NCBI RefSeq assembly: GCF_022374895.2
Contig: NZ_CP092423.2
Span: 806,001 to 870,000, forward strand
Origin: Mycobacterium lentiflavum
GTDB lineage: Bacteria > Actinomycetota > Actinomycetes > Mycobacteriales > Mycobacteriaceae
DNA: 64,000 nucleotides
Direction of reading: 5' to 3'
Numbering within the stretch: the stretch's first letter is position 1; each line of letters begins with the position of its first letter. Both the position numbers and the translations under genes were made by a program. The notes under the pieces were generated by a model. The model was not told the origin of the DNA, made no database searches, and saw nothing but the letters and a program-made list of their open reading frames with translations. Of this stretch, positions 35,292 through 44,890 are shown one piece after another.

Positions 35292-36551
35292 TTATTTCGC
35301 GTTCGGCGGTATGACGATGACCGTGGAGGTCGTCGCGATGTCGTCGAGTGCCACCGCACCGGGAACACGCACGGCGGGGGCAACGGCGCGAGTGGCAGTC
35401 CCGCCGACAGCGCGTCCGGCCAGGCTCGACAGGGCCGTCGGGGTGAACATGCCTTCATTGGCGGCCACCGCGGGCGCGGCCTCGAGCATGGTCTCTGGCA
35501 GCTCCGAGGCAACCGTCCTGATCGCCGGGACGGCCGACGCCCAATTCGCCGGCACCGACAACGCGCCGACCGTGCCGGCGCGACCGGCCGCGGCCGCCAC
35601 CGCACCCGCCGGGTGCAATGCGCCGGCCCCGGTCAGCAGGTCGCTGTGCAGCAACGGCGCCAGCACACCGAGGAGCGGCTTGGGGTGCAGTAGCGGGCCA
35701 ATGCCTTGGATACCCGTGCCCACGGACGGGATGCTGATCGCGACCTGGTACCAGTTCCGGAACAGGCCCGCGATCCCGAGCGGGTTGTATGGCCCGGCGA
35801 CGAAGTTGGTCATGAATCCGTTGAACGTCTTCAGAATCCCCGTGATGTCCTTGACGCCCAACGGAACCTCACCGGCTGCCGCGTTCGCGGCGAGGGCCTG
35901 CACCGCGGCCGGAGCCTGAGCCGATGCTTGTGACAACACCAACTCCACATCGGAAGCCGACTCCACATCGGAAGCCGACGACTGGGCCGCGGCGATGACC
36001 GCGGCGGACTGGTCGGCCGTCCCGCTGTCGTTTGTCGTCGTTGGGGGTGCAGTGAACGGAGTCAGCCGAGTGGCAACTTCACAGGCCGCGGCGTAGCCGT
36101 ACATCGCGCCGGCGTCCTGGGCCCACATCTCGGCGTACTGAGCCTCCGTGGTCGCAATCGCCGGCGTGTTCTGGCCCAAGATGTTCGTCGCGATCAGCGA
36201 CGCCAACAACGCCCGGTTGGCCGCGACCACCTGGGGAGGGACGGTAGCCGAGAAGACGGCCTCGAACGCGGCGGCCGCGGCCTTGGCCTGCAGTGCCGTC
36301 TGATCGGCTTGTGCGGCAGTGCTTTCCAGCCACGCGATGTACGGCGCTGCCGCGGCCAACATCGACATCGACGAGGGCCCCAGCCAACCACTGACCAGCT
36401 CGGCGATTATGGACCCGTAAGACGTTGCCGCTGAACGTAATTCGCTGGCCAACCCATCCCAGGCAGCTCCGGCGGCCAGTAGCGGCGCCGACCCTGGACC
36501 AGCGTAGATCTTGCCGGAGTTGATCTCCGGAGGTAGCGCTCCGAAATCCAT
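35292..36551 (-). CDS. PPE family protein, SVP subgroup
   Basis: A 419-residue PPE protein starting [20 protein letters not shown]. The GWLGPSS turn and the SVP signature [14 protein letters not shown] are present. It is first in a two-gene PPE unit. ATG 36551 follows GGAGGGAAGG; the 19 codons upstream are discarded. A 6-residue in-frame duplication lies in the linker after the PPE domain. It is probably exported by a type VII system; which one cannot be read from sequence. Confidence 0.88.
   Translation of the reverse strand: MDFGALPPEINSGKIYAGPGSAPLLAAGAAWDGLASELRSAATSYGSIIAELVSGWLGPSSMSMLAAAAPYIAWLESTAAQADQTALQAKAAAAAFEAVFSATVPPQVVAANRALLASLIATNILGQNTPAIATTEAQYAEMWAQDAGAMYGYAAACEVATRLTPFTAPPTTTNDSGTADQSAAVIAAAQSSASDVESASDVELVLSQASAQAPAAVQALAANAAAGEVPLGVKDITGILKTFNGFMTNFVAGPYNPLGIAGLFRNWYQVAISIPSVGTGIQGIGPLLHPKPLLGVLAPLLHSDLLTGAGALHPAGAVAAAAGRAGTVGALSVPANWASAVPAIRTVASELPETMLEAAPAVAANEGMFTPTALSSLAGRAVGGTATRAVAPAVRVPGAVALDDIATTSTVIVIPPNAK
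35943..35978. repeat. Perfect 18-bp tandem duplication inside a PPE gene
   Basis: CTCCACATCGGAAGCCGA occurs twice in a row. It keeps the frame and doubles a six-residue segment (ASDVES-type) in the linker of the PPE protein. Likely a recent slippage or duplication event. Confidence 0.85.
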
Positions 36552-37116
36552 TGCCTTCCCTCCGCCGGCTGCCTGATCACCACGTTCCGCGCGTGTCCTC
36601 GCCGACATCGTTGAACGTCAACAACATTGAGTGACTATCACCATCGCGAGACCGCGATTGGTTGTCGGTCGTTGAGCTGCTCTCGTGGCCAGTACGCTAG
36701 CCAGCCCCGCCGGAATACTTGGCCGTCGACTTTGGCCGTCGCGACGGTGGCTGAGCATGGGTCGAGAGTCGGCGGCGGGGCATGCCAGACGCCGATGACC
36801 CCGTCTACCTCGCGTTAACGTCGAAGCTCGGCAGGGTGAACACACACAAAACACATAGGCGACTTATGCCTGCCGATGATGTCGTTAATTTAAATCTGCC
36901 GACCAATAATCCGGATCCTCGCCAGCAAAGGCATCGAACGGTTGGTGCGCACCCGATGGTTCGCCACCTCGGCAGCGGATCCGACGCGCGGCCCGGGACC
37001 TTCCGGACCGGCAAAGGCCAGTTGAACACCCCAATACGCGTCGGCCAATGGCACGACGTTGGCTGCGTGTCAGCCGATGGGAGCCGGCTGGCCGGCCTAT
37101 TGTTTTTCGGCTGTGG
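36552..37116. other. Intergenic region upstream of the PPE pair
   Basis: 565 nt with no supported gene. Short open frames on both strands lack ribosome sites and family features. It contains a locally AT-rich patch (GTCGTTAATTTAAATCTG near 36880) in otherwise GC-rich DNA, which may belong to the PPE operon promoter. I see no RNA gene or clear repeat. Confidence 0.5.
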
Positions 37117-38373
37117 TTAACTGCCCGAAGCTCCGTCGCGTCGGCTCAACACGGCCGCGCGCACGGCGATCCCGACGGCGAATACCGCCAGCCCCGCGGC
37201 CGCCGATTCCCACGGCAGGGTGGCGACCAGCAGCAGGCACCCGGCCAGTCCACCGGCATTCAGCACGCGGCGCCGGCGCAATGTATACGCGGCGGCGTTG
37301 GCGATCGCGTAGTAGATCAGCACCCCGAACGACGAAAAGCCAATCACCCCACGCAGATCCACCGCACTCACCAGAATGCAGACCACTACGCCGACGGCGA
37401 TCTCGGCGTGGTGTGGCACTCGGTGCTCCGGGTGCACCGCCGCCAGCCAGCCCGGCAGATCCCGGTGCCGGGCCATCGCCAGTGTGGTGCGCCCGAGCCC
37501 GGCGATCAGCGCCAGCAGCGCACCAAGGCTGGCCAGCGCGGCCCCGACCGAGATGACCGGAACCAACTCCGGGGCGCCGGCCGCCCGCACCGCCTCGGCC
37601 AGTGGCGCAACGGCATTCGCGAGCCGGTCGGGTCCCGCGGCGAGCAGTGCGGCCACCCCGACAACCAGATAGATCACCACTGCGATCGCCAGGGCAACGG
37701 AGATCGCGCGAGGGATGGTGCGGGCCGGGTCGCGGACCTCCTCACCCATCGTCGCGATGCGGGCATATCCGGCGAACGCGAAGAACAGCAGCCCCGCCGA
37801 CTGCAGCACCCCGTAAATCGAGCCGGTGAACCACGAGCCGCTCAGCTGTGCGAGGTCCGGCTTGCTCATCGCGATGCCGATGACCACGGTGGCCAGCGCA
37901 ATCAGGGTGCACACCAACAGAATTCGAGCCAGCATCGCGGTCTTGGTGACGCCGCGGTAGTTCAGGGTGGTCAGCAGGACCACGGAGGCGATCCCGACGA
38001 TGCGCTGCACCCACACATCCGCCCCGGGAACCGCGTAGGCGGCGACGGTGAGCGCCATCGCCGCACATGACGCCGTCTTGCCGATCACAAATCCCCACCC
38101 CGCGATGAAGCCCCACCACGGGCCGAGGCGTTCCCGGCCGTAGATGTACGTTCCGCCCGACGTCGGATACTCCGCGGCCAGTTGCGCGGACGAGGTGGCA
38201 TTGCAGTAGGCGATCACCGCTGCCAGCGCCAGCCCGATCAGCAGACCCGCGCCCGCGGCCCGCGCGGCCGGGCCGAATGCGGCGAACACGCCGGCCCCGA
38301 TCATCGAACCCAGCCCGATGACGACCGCGTCGGTCGTATTGAGTCGGCGCGCCAGTTCGGGTTGGTGTTCCAT
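37117..38373 (-). CDS. APC-superfamily amino acid permease
   Basis: A 418-residue, 12-helix permease. The APC signature is at the first helix (DAVVIGLGSMIGAGVFAAFGP), then EYPTSGGTYIYGRERLGPWW and FFAFAGYARIATMGEEVRDP. Substrate unknown; probably an amino acid or amine. It starts 6 nt after the GT-C gene stop, so it is co-transcribed with the gene upstream on this strand. I do not recall a counterpart at this M. tuberculosis position. Confidence 0.87.
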   Translation of the reverse strand: MEHQPELARRLNTTDAVVIGLGSMIGAGVFAAFGPAARAAGAGLLIGLALAAVIAYCNATSSAQLAAEYPTSGGTYIYGRERLGPWWGFIAGWGFVIGKTASCAAMALTVAAYAVPGADVWVQRIVGIASVVLLTTLNYRGVTKTAMLARILLVCTLIALATVVIGIAMSKPDLAQLSGSWFTGSIYGVLQSAGLLFFAFAGYARIATMGEEVRDPARTIPRAISVALAIAVVIYLVVGVAALLAAGPDRLANAVAPLAEAVRAAGAPELVPVISVGAALASLGALLALIAGLGRTTLAMARHRDLPGWLAAVHPEHRVPHHAEIAVGVVVCILVSAVDLRGVIGFSSFGVLIYYAIANAAAYTLRRRRVLNAGGLAGCLLLVATLPWESAAAGLAVFAVGIAVRAAVLSRRDGASGS

Positions 38374-38379
38374 GTCCGC

Positions 38380-39726
38380 CTACCAGTGGGTGACCATGAC
38401 GGTATTGACCAGGAGTGCACCGGCCGCGTTGATCGCCAGCCACACCCGGTGCGACCGCACCGGCAGCAACGCGGGCGCCGCCGTTAGCCAGATCGTGAAC
38501 GGCAGCCAGATCCGTTCCACCTCAGCCTTACTCAGCATGCTCAGGTCGGCGCAGACGATCGCGGCCAGCATGGCCAGTAACACCAGGTGAAACCCGGAGC
38601 GGCGACGGATCGCGGCACCGTCGAACAGCCGGGTGATGCCCGCGACACCGCCGAGGCCGATCGCGCACACCGCGCACGCCAGATTAGCCCACCACCAATA
38701 CTGGAACGGCCGGTCGTGGGCGATCCCCTGCCAATAGCGTTGCTGGACAAGGGTATAGCCGTCGAACCAGTAGAACCCGGCGACGGCGAAGGTCACCGCG
38801 ACCATCAACGCGGTCAAGGTGGCCGGGCCAAGTGCCCGCAGCGCCGCGCGAAAATCCTTGGCGGAAACCAGTACGGCCGCCGCGGCGAGCCCCAGCAGCG
38901 CCAAGCCGTAGCTGAGGAACACGCACCAGCCGAGCAGCAGCCCGGCGGCGGCCGCGATCAGCGCGGGAAAGCGAACCGGTCGGTGCACCGCCACCGCCAG
39001 CAGCGCGATGCCCCACGCCGCGACGCCGGCGAAGTAGCCATCGGCCGAGACCGCCACCCAGATCGCCGTCGGCGCTATCGCGACGAACGGCGCCGCCAGC
39101 CGCGCGGTCTGCTCGTCGGCCAACGCGCGGATGGCGATCACCACGGCCGCCGCCGCGCTGGAGCCGACCAGCAGGCACAGCAGTCCCGCCCACGCGCCGC
39201 CGTGCAGGCCGAGCCGGTCCAGCCAGACGAACGTCAACAGCGCGCCCGGCGGATGCCCCGAGACATGGGTGATCCAGGAGTTGGGCTGGTAGTCGAGAAT
39301 CCGGGTGGTAAACGTGCGTACCGTCGCCGGAATGTCGGTGATGCCGGGCACCTGGGTCACATATTCGTCCCGGGTGGTCAGCCGGCCCGCGAAACCGCGC
39401 TGCCAGCCGTCGATCATCGCCAGCGCGAATGCCCACCCGCAGGCCACTGCCCAGGTGCTCAGCGTCAGCGTCCGCCACGAAAGGCGTTGAGCGACAACCG
39501 GCCCCCACGTGACGGCGGCGATTGCAAGCAGAATCGCCGGACCGGTTCCCCAGCTGGCGTGGAGCTCCCAGGCGCCGAACAGCGGTGCCGCTTGCGCGTG
39601 CGTGGCGAAGCGCTCGGGACCGAGGTCCAGCCGCGGCCTGACGCCCAGCGACGGCAGCACCACCGCGGCAGCGACCAGGGCGGCACCGGCCGTGGCGGCC
39701 AGCATTTCCCGGCGGGCAATCCTCAC
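38380..39726 (-). CDS. GT-C type integral membrane protein (Rv0541c-like)
   Basis: A 448-residue protein with about ten or eleven helices. The long first periplasmic loop (TRDEYVTQVPGITDIPATV, NSWITHVSGHPPGA) is typical of lipid-linked-sugar GT-C enzymes. It matches Rv0541c, often listed among mycobacterial GT-C candidates; donor and acceptor are not known. A longer frame runs upstream antisense to menE; GTG 39726, 11 nt after the menE stop, gives the recalled length. It forms a minus-strand operon menE, this gene, permease. Confidence 0.82.
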   Translation of the reverse strand: MRIARREMLAATAGAALVAAAVVLPSLGVRPRLDLGPERFATHAQAAPLFGAWELHASWGTGPAILLAIAAVTWGPVVAQRLSWRTLTLSTWAVACGWAFALAMIDGWQRGFAGRLTTRDEYVTQVPGITDIPATVRTFTTRILDYQPNSWITHVSGHPPGALLTFVWLDRLGLHGGAWAGLLCLLVGSSAAAAVVIAIRALADEQTARLAAPFVAIAPTAIWVAVSADGYFAGVAAWGIALLAVAVHRPVRFPALIAAAAGLLLGWCVFLSYGLALLGLAAAAVLVSAKDFRAALRALGPATLTALMVAVTFAVAGFYWFDGYTLVQQRYWQGIAHDRPFQYWWWANLACAVCAIGLGGVAGITRLFDGAAIRRRSGFHLVLLAMLAAIVCADLSMLSKAEVERIWLPFTIWLTAAPALLPVRSHRVWLAINAAGALLVNTVMVTHW

Positions 39727-39737
39727 GATCGTCCAGC

Positions 39738-40826
39738 CTATTGATCGGCGCCGAACCGGCGCGCCAGCGCCGCTCGGTCTACCTTGCCGATGCCGCGACG
39801 CGGCAGCGCGTCGACGATGTGCAACTCGCGCGGCGCGGCGGTGCCGTCCAGGGTGTTCGACACATGTGCGCGCAGCGCGTCCAGCGTCGGCGGTCCGACG
39901 CCGTCGCGCAGCACGATCGCCGCCACCACCCGCTGCCCCAACCGGTCGTCGGCGAGTCCGAACACCGCGCAGTCGCCGACCGCCGGGTGGGTGCACAGCA
40001 CCGCTTCGACCGGTTGCGGCAGCACCGTCAGCCCGCCCGTACTGATCGCGTCGTCGGCGCGGCCCAGCACGGTCAGGACGCCCGAGTCGATCGTGCCCAG
40101 GTCGTCGGTGCGAAACCAGCCCGGCTCGGCGAACGGGTCGGGATCAACCGGGTTGCGATAGCCCTTAGCCACCGTGGCGCCTCCGATTACGATGCGCCCG
40201 TTGTCCACCCGCAGCCGCACGCCCGGCAGCGCGACACCGTCGTAGACACAGCCTCCCGCGGTCTCGCTCATCCCGTAGGTGCGGACTACCGCGATCCCCG
40301 CGGCCGCCGCGGCCTCGAGTACCGGTCGGGGAGCCGGGCCGCCGCCCAGCAGTACGGCGTCCAACTCGGCCAGCGCGGCGGCTGCCGGCGGATCGGCCAA
40401 TGCCTTGGCCAGTTGGGCGGCCACCAGCGAGGTGTAGCGCCGGCCGGCGCCCAATGTGCTTATCGCACGCGGCAATTCGGCGGTATCGAACCCCGACGAG
40501 ACGTCCAGCTCGACGGGCGCCGAACCGGCCAGCATGCTGCGCACCAGCACCTGGATGCCGGCGATGTGATACGGCGGCAGCGCCAGCAGCCAGCTACCCG
40601 GTCCGCCGAGACGGTCATGCGTGGCGGCCGCGCTCGCGGTCAGCGCGGCGGCAGTCAGCAAGGCGCCCTTGGGTTTTCCGGTGGTGCCCGACGTCGTCAC
40701 AACCAGCGCCACGTCGTCGTCGATGACTTCGCCCACCCGCAACGCGCCCAGCTCGCAATTCGGCGGCGCTGCAACGAAAGCCGACTCGCGACCGGCCAGC
40801 ACCCGCTCCAAAGCAGGCAGCAGCAC
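39738..40826 (-). CDS. menE: o-Succinylbenzoate-CoA ligase
   Basis: A 362-residue AMP-forming ligase activating o-succinylbenzoate in menaquinone synthesis. The P-loop VVTTSGTTGKPKGALL, the RTYGMSETAGG block, WFRTDDLG and the C-terminal catalytic lysine in RRGIGKVDRAALARR are present. The first recognised start is GTG 40826, but 15 in-frame codons upstream read LRALVVPPGSAAA-like and look coding, with no ATG, GTG or TTG; a CTG near 40865 is a possible true start. It follows the DUF3349 gene closely. Confidence 0.93.
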   Translation of the reverse strand: MLLPALERVLAGRESAFVAAPPNCELGALRVGEVIDDDVALVVTTSGTTGKPKGALLTAAALTASAAATHDRLGGPGSWLLALPPYHIAGIQVLVRSMLAGSAPVELDVSSGFDTAELPRAISTLGAGRRYTSLVAAQLAKALADPPAAAALAELDAVLLGGGPAPRPVLEAAAAAGIAVVRTYGMSETAGGCVYDGVALPGVRLRVDNGRIVIGGATVAKGYRNPVDPDPFAEPGWFRTDDLGTIDSGVLTVLGRADDAISTGGLTVLPQPVEAVLCTHPAVGDCAVFGLADDRLGQRVVAAIVLRDGVGPPTLDALRAHVSNTLDGTAAPRELHIVDALPRRGIGKVDRAALARRFGADQ

Positions 40827-40870
40827 TGCGGCAGCGGAGCCGGGCGGGACAACCAGCGCACGCAGAACGG

Positions 40871-41197
40871 CTATGCGTGCGCTCCGCCCTCGAGCTCGTC
40901 GTCGTCATCGTCGTCGTGCGGGTCGTCCAGCGGCCAGCCCTGGGCGGCCAGTCGCGCACGCACCCGCTCGATGTCCTCGGGCGACGGCAGCTCGTCGGTG
41001 AGCTTGCTGATCATCACGCCGATGTCGATGTTGTCGAAATCGCCGCGTTCCATCAGCGCGTTGGCCACGAGCCGGACCTCATCGTTGGACAGTCGGTTGG
41101 CCAACAGCGCCAGCAGGGCGAAGGTATCCGTCGGGGGAATGCCCTCCGGATAACCCGCGCGCAACCACGAGACGACCGAGGTAAGGAATCGGTTCAT
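40871..41197 (-). CDS. DUF3349 protein (Rv0543c-like)
   Basis: A 108-residue soluble helical protein. MNRFLTSVVSWLRAGYPEGIPPTD opens the DUF3349 domain in family order, with LLALLANRLSNDEV and the NIDIGVMISKLTDELPSPEDIE helices following. It ends in a highly acidic tail with six consecutive Asp. The Rv0543c structure is known but the function is not. Located directly upstream of menE on the same strand. Confidence 0.85.
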   Translation of the reverse strand: MNRFLTSVVSWLRAGYPEGIPPTDTFALLALLANRLSNDEVRLVANALMERGDFDNIDIGVMISKLTDELPSPEDIERVRARLAAQGWPLDDPHDDDDDDELEGGAHA

Positions 41198-41261
41198 TCG
41201 ACAACTCCGCCCGGGGGCTCGGTAGTTCGGTGGACAACGATTCGATGTTACTTAAGCTCGT

Positions 41262-41561
41262 TTACTTAAGCTTGGCCCCTAGGAAGGGGTACCCGGTGTG
41301 ATGGGCGATGAAATCGCGCGCGATGAACAACACGCCAATAATGATCACCGTTATAACCAGGGCGTAGATCAGCCAGGCCAGGACGGATAGCACCGGGTTC
41401 GGGTGCGACGTGCTGCCGTCGGCGCCGACATTGCCGGAGCCGAGCGCTTGCAGCCGGATGCCCACCGCGAACAGGCCGGGCAGGAAGGCGCCAGCCAACA
41501 TGCTGAAGAGCAGGATCTTCAGCGTTGCCTCGTAGTTGAACCACTCGCTCAGTTGACTCAT
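41262..41561 (-). CDS. Small membrane protein (Rv0544c-like)
   Basis: A 99-residue protein with two or three helices: LKILLFSMLAGAFLPGLFAVG near residues 14-35 and LSVLAWLIYALVITVIIIGVL near 58-80, separated by a polar loop with SGNVGADGSTSHPNP. Position and size match Rv0544c. It is 6 nt downstream of the pitA stop and probably co-transcribed, so it may assist the phosphate transporter; that is inference only. Confidence 0.78.
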   Translation of the reverse strand: MSQLSEWFNYEATLKILLFSMLAGAFLPGLFAVGIRLQALGSGNVGADGSTSHPNPVLSVLAWLIYALVITVIIIGVLFIARDFIAHHTGYPFLGAKLK

Positions 41562-41567
41562 CGGACG

Positions 41568-42773
41568 CTACCCCACACTCACGTCGTCGGAACCGGCAGC
41601 GGCGCCGACCTTGGCCCCGCTGGACGGGCTGCTCTCATCGAGGCCGGCGGTCAGGTCGCCCTTCCATTCGTCGTTGACGTTGTGTTGGTCGACCTTGTTC
41701 TTGCGAGACCGGATGTAGATGGCGGCCGAGGTCGCGACCAGGAGCCCGAAGCCGACGACGGCGCCGGGGTACCCGCCGATGTAATGGACGATCCAGTAGG
41801 TGACCGCACCGACCAGGCCGGCCAGCGGAAGCGTCACCACCCAAGCAACGGCCATCCGTCCGGCGACGCCCCAGCGGACCTCACCGCCGGGCTTGCCCAG
41901 CCCGCTGCCCATCACCGAGCCGGTGCAGACCTGGGTGGTCGAGAGCGCGTAGCCGAAGTGAGCGGACAGCAGAATCACTGCGGCAGAAGATGATTCGGCG
42001 GCCATGCCCTGCGGCGAGGTGATTTCGACGAGTCCTTTGCCCAGGGTGCGGATGATCCGCCAGCCGCCCAGGTAGGTACCGGTGGCCATCGCTATGGCGC
42101 AGCACACGATGACCCACATCGGTGGGACCGCGGCGCTCTTGCTGACCGAGCCGTAGGACATCAGCGCCAGGAAGATGATGCCCATCGTCTTCTGGGCATC
42201 GTTGGTGCCGTGCGCCAGCGAGACCAGCGACGCCGAGCCGATCTGGCCACGCCGGAACCCGGCTTCGGTGCGCTCCTTCTGCAAGCCCCGCGTGATCCGG
42301 AAGACCGCCCAGGTCGCGCAGGCGCCGACCAACAGAGCCACGAACACCGACACGACGGCCGGGATGATCGCCTTGGACATGACGCCCGACCAGATCACCC
42401 CGTGCGCGCCGACGGCCGCCATCGTGGCACCGATGATGCCTCCGATCAGCGCGTGCGACGAGCTCGAGGGGATACCGAGCAGCCAGGTCAGTAGGTTCCA
42501 GACCACGCCGCCGACCAAGCCGGCGAACACCAATTCCAGTGACACGATGCTGGAATCGATGAGGCCCTTGGCGATGGTGGCCGCAACGGTGGTCGACAGG
42601 AACGCGCCCACCAGGTTGAGCACCGCCGAGAGCGCGACGGCTGTTTTGGGCTTCAGCGCACCGCTGGCGATCGAGGTCGCCATGGCGTTCGCGGTGTCAT
42701 GGAAGCCGTTGGTGAAATCGAATGCCAATGCCGTGACTACGACAATGATTAGGAGGAACAGTTGTATGTCCAC
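41568..42773 (-). CDS. pitA: Low-affinity inorganic phosphate transporter PitA
   Basis: A 401-residue PiT-family transporter driven by the proton gradient. The duplicated family signature is visible as FTNGFHDTANAMATSIASGAL near the N terminus and AHGTNDAQKTMGIIFLAL near the middle. It has about ten helices with a polar cytoplasmic tail. GTG 42773 follows AGGAGGA-type sequence further up on the minus strand; the N terminus MDIQLFLLIIVV fits. It matches Rv0545c. Confidence 0.92.
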   Translation of the reverse strand: MDIQLFLLIIVVVTALAFDFTNGFHDTANAMATSIASGALKPKTAVALSAVLNLVGAFLSTTVAATIAKGLIDSSIVSLELVFAGLVGGVVWNLLTWLLGIPSSSSHALIGGIIGATMAAVGAHGVIWSGVMSKAIIPAVVSVFVALLVGACATWAVFRITRGLQKERTEAGFRRGQIGSASLVSLAHGTNDAQKTMGIIFLALMSYGSVSKSAAVPPMWVIVCCAIAMATGTYLGGWRIIRTLGKGLVEITSPQGMAAESSSAAVILLSAHFGYALSTTQVCTGSVMGSGLGKPGGEVRWGVAGRMAVAWVVTLPLAGLVGAVTYWIVHYIGGYPGAVVGFGLLVATSAAIYIRSRKNKVDQHNVNDEWKGDLTAGLDESSPSSGAKVGAAAGSDDVSVG

Positions 42774-42870
42774 AGCGCCTGATTCTGATGGTTGGGGAAT
42801 TAAATTGTCGAATGCTCGACGAGGTGAATCGCAGGTATATCATGAGTCGTCGCCAGATGTTACCTGTCAG

Positions 42871-43278
42871 TTAACCAGCCGTTCCCTGCTGTTCACCTCG
42901 GCTGTCGCGGCGTAACGGGTGGTCGCCCGGGACCTCGACAAAGATGAGCGTAATGCCATCCGGATCGGTCACGTGCATCTCTTTGAGGCCCCACGGCTCG
43001 CGGCGGGCCTCGCGGGCAATCGGCACCCCGCGGCCCGTCAGTTCGGCCTGGGTTGCCTCGATGTCGCGGACCTGCAGCCACAACGCGCCGGGGAAGGGTC
43101 CTATAGCACCCTCGCCGTCGCTCCAGCCGGCGAGCTCCAGCAAAGATTGACCCGCGAAAAACACTGTGCCAGCGCCATAGTCGCGATAGATGGCCAGGCC
43201 GATTTCGTCGCGGTAGAACGTCAACGACCGCTGATAGTCAGCCGGCCGAAGCAGCATTCGGCTGAACAGGATCTCCAT
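42871..43278 (-). CDS. Glyoxalase/VOC superfamily protein (Rv0546c-like)
   Basis: A 135-residue protein with the paired beta-alpha-beta VOC fold. The metal-type residues are E in QSLLELAGW and FVEVPGDHP, and the VTDPDGITLIFVE strand is diagnostic. Whether it acts as a lactoylglutathione (mycothiol) lyase or a dioxygenase-like binding protein cannot be told. It matches Rv0546c. Last gene of a possible minus-strand pair with the mycothiol-type isomerase (13-nt gap). Confidence 0.82.
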   Translation of the reverse strand: MEILFSRMLLRPADYQRSLTFYRDEIGLAIYRDYGAGTVFFAGQSLLELAGWSDGEGAIGPFPGALWLQVRDIEATQAELTGRGVPIAREARREPWGLKEMHVTDPDGITLIFVEVPGDHPLRRDSRGEQQGTAG

Positions 43279-43291
43279 AAGCTCGTGTCTA

Positions 43292-43924
43292 TCACGTCGC
43301 CGAGGCGCATCGGCTTTGCAGCGCGGCCACGCCCGGCCCGGCGAGCTCCGCGCACGCGTTGGCGCGTCCGGTCATGGCAAGCAGCAACGACAGCAGTGGG
43401 CCTTCGACGGTGTCGCCCTGTCCGTGCTGCCAATCGCAATCCGTGGCAGACAACCTCAGCCCCGCGATGCGCTTCTTGGCGCCGATGAGCATGTTGGAGC
43501 CCTTGTAGAAGTCGATCACCTGACGAACGGTCGCCACGTCGTAGGTGTGCGGGATGCCCAGCGGTCGGCGGATATCGGCGCCGTGGATCACCACCTCACC
43601 GAGCCAGGAGGTTTTGGGACCCGGCGGCGCGGAGGTGGAGTGCTGCACGCCGCGGAATTCGCTCAGCGTGGCTGCCGCGTCCCGCCCGAGGTGCTTGGCG
43701 ATCTGGTCATTGGCGAACCTGTCGAAGTTGAACCGCGCCTTCGCCATTCCGGCAAAGAACGAGGCCGGATTCAGCGAGGCCGTCGCCGACAGGTGCGCGA
43801 CCACGTCGCGGACGGCCCAGCCCGGGCACAGTGACGGCTGATCCCATTGCGTAGGCGTGAGGTCGGCGAGATCCGTCGCGAGCGCACCGCGCTCGGCAGC
43901 AATGGTGGTCCAGAGATCCGACAT
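43292..43924 (-). CDS. Mycothiol-dependent maleylpyruvate isomerase-like (DinB fold) protein
   Basis: A 210-residue four-helix metalloprotein. The family start LCPGWAVRDVVAHLSAT carries H44, and WLGEVVIHGADIRR gives E110 and H114, the likely metal triad. Such proteins use mycothiol in isomerase or detoxification steps; the substrate is unknown. It neighbours a glyoxalase-type gene, which also suits thiol-linked detoxification. I do not recall this gene in the M. tuberculosis interval Rv0546c-Rv0547c, so it may be accessory. Confidence 0.82.
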   Translation of the reverse strand: MSDLWTTIAAERGALATDLADLTPTQWDQPSLCPGWAVRDVVAHLSATASLNPASFFAGMAKARFNFDRFANDQIAKHLGRDAAATLSEFRGVQHSTSAPPGPKTSWLGEVVIHGADIRRPLGIPHTYDVATVRQVIDFYKGSNMLIGAKKRIAGLRLSATDCDWQHGQGDTVEGPLLSLLLAMTGRANACAELAGPGVAALQSRCASAT

Positions 43925-43960
43925 AGTACTGAGAGGGCAACGCTAACACTTCTAAGACGG

Positions 43961-44857
43961 TCAGCTCCCGTTATCGCGATTGGGCTGCAAATTCTGGCGC
44001 TGCATCAGGGTGTTCACCCAGCGGGGCCCGATGGTGTCCAGTGCCCGGGCCGCGATCGCCATCCGCGGGGCGATCCGCACTGGCCGGGTGCGGGCGGCGG
44101 TGACCATCCACTCGGCGGCTTCGTCTGACGTCAGCGCGGGCAACCCGTCGTAGGCCTTCGTCGGCTCGATCATCGGCGTGGCCACCAACGGGTAGTACAG
44201 CGTCGTCGAGTGCACACCCCGTCGGCCCCACTCGGTTTCGGCGACGCGGCTCACCGCGGACAGTGCCGCCTTGGATGCGTTGTAGGGCGCGAACAGCGGC
44301 GATGCCTCGGACAGCACTCCCCAGGTCGAGACGTTGATGATGTGGCCGTCGCCGCGCTGCAGCATGCCCGGCGCGAAGCCGCGGATCAGCCGCAGCGGCG
44401 CGTAGTAGTTGAGCACTATGGTCCGCTCGACGTCGTGCCAGCGCTCCAGCGACTCGGCCAGCGGCCGGCGGATGGATCGGCCGGCGTTGTTGATCAAGAT
44501 GTCGATCCCGCCGAGACGTTCGTCGACGTCGGCGACCAATGCATCCACGGCATCCATGTCCGACACGTCGCAGGGGATCGACAGCGCCGTGCCGCCCGCC
44601 GCGGCGACGCGGTCGGCGAGCGCGTCGAGGCGGTCGCGGCGGCGGGCGACGACCACTACGGTGGCGCCGCGCTCGGCCAGCCGTTCGGCGCCGGCTTCGC
44701 CGATGCCTGACGACGCCCCGGTCAGCAGGATTCGCTTGCCGTCCAGGTCGATCGGCTTGATCGCGGGCCGGTTGACCAGCACTTGGGGAGACATGGGCGG
44801 TCGCATGCTGGCCAGCACGATCTGGTCCGCGATCCGGCGAATCGGGCTCTTGCTCAC
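43961..44857 (-). CDS. Short-chain dehydrogenase (Rv0547c-like)
   Basis: A 298-residue SDR. About 40 leading residues precede the cofactor motif LLTGASSGIGEAGAERL; NNAG and the active-site STWG with YNASKAALSAVSR follow. The N-terminal extension and C-terminal SRVAETEW-to-TARTRPVRIAPRMA region match the membrane-associated SDR group of mycobacteria that acts on acyl lipids, though the reaction is not known. It matches Rv0547c in size and position. Short palindromic repeats separate it from menB. Confidence 0.85.
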   Translation of the reverse strand: MSKSPIRRIADQIVLASMRPPMSPQVLVNRPAIKPIDLDGKRILLTGASSGIGEAGAERLAERGATVVVVARRRDRLDALADRVAAAGGTALSIPCDVSDMDAVDALVADVDERLGGIDILINNAGRSIRRPLAESLERWHDVERTIVLNYYAPLRLIRGFAPGMLQRGDGHIINVSTWGVLSEASPLFAPYNASKAALSAVSRVAETEWGRRGVHSTTLYYPLVATPMIEPTKAYDGLPALTSDEAAEWMVTAARTRPVRIAPRMAIAARALDTIGPRWVNTLMQRQNLQPNRDNGS

Positions 44858-44890
44858 GGGGGGAGTCTAGGGGCGGCCCGGAACCCCACC

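Noticed and set aside
35278..37116. PE partner gene for the PPE pair
   Set aside because: No roughly 100-residue PE domain is found in the flanking DNA on either strand.
36782..37120. 112-codon plus-strand frame in the PPE upstream gap
   Set aside because: No ribosome site, no recognisable family, and composition unlike neighbouring genes.
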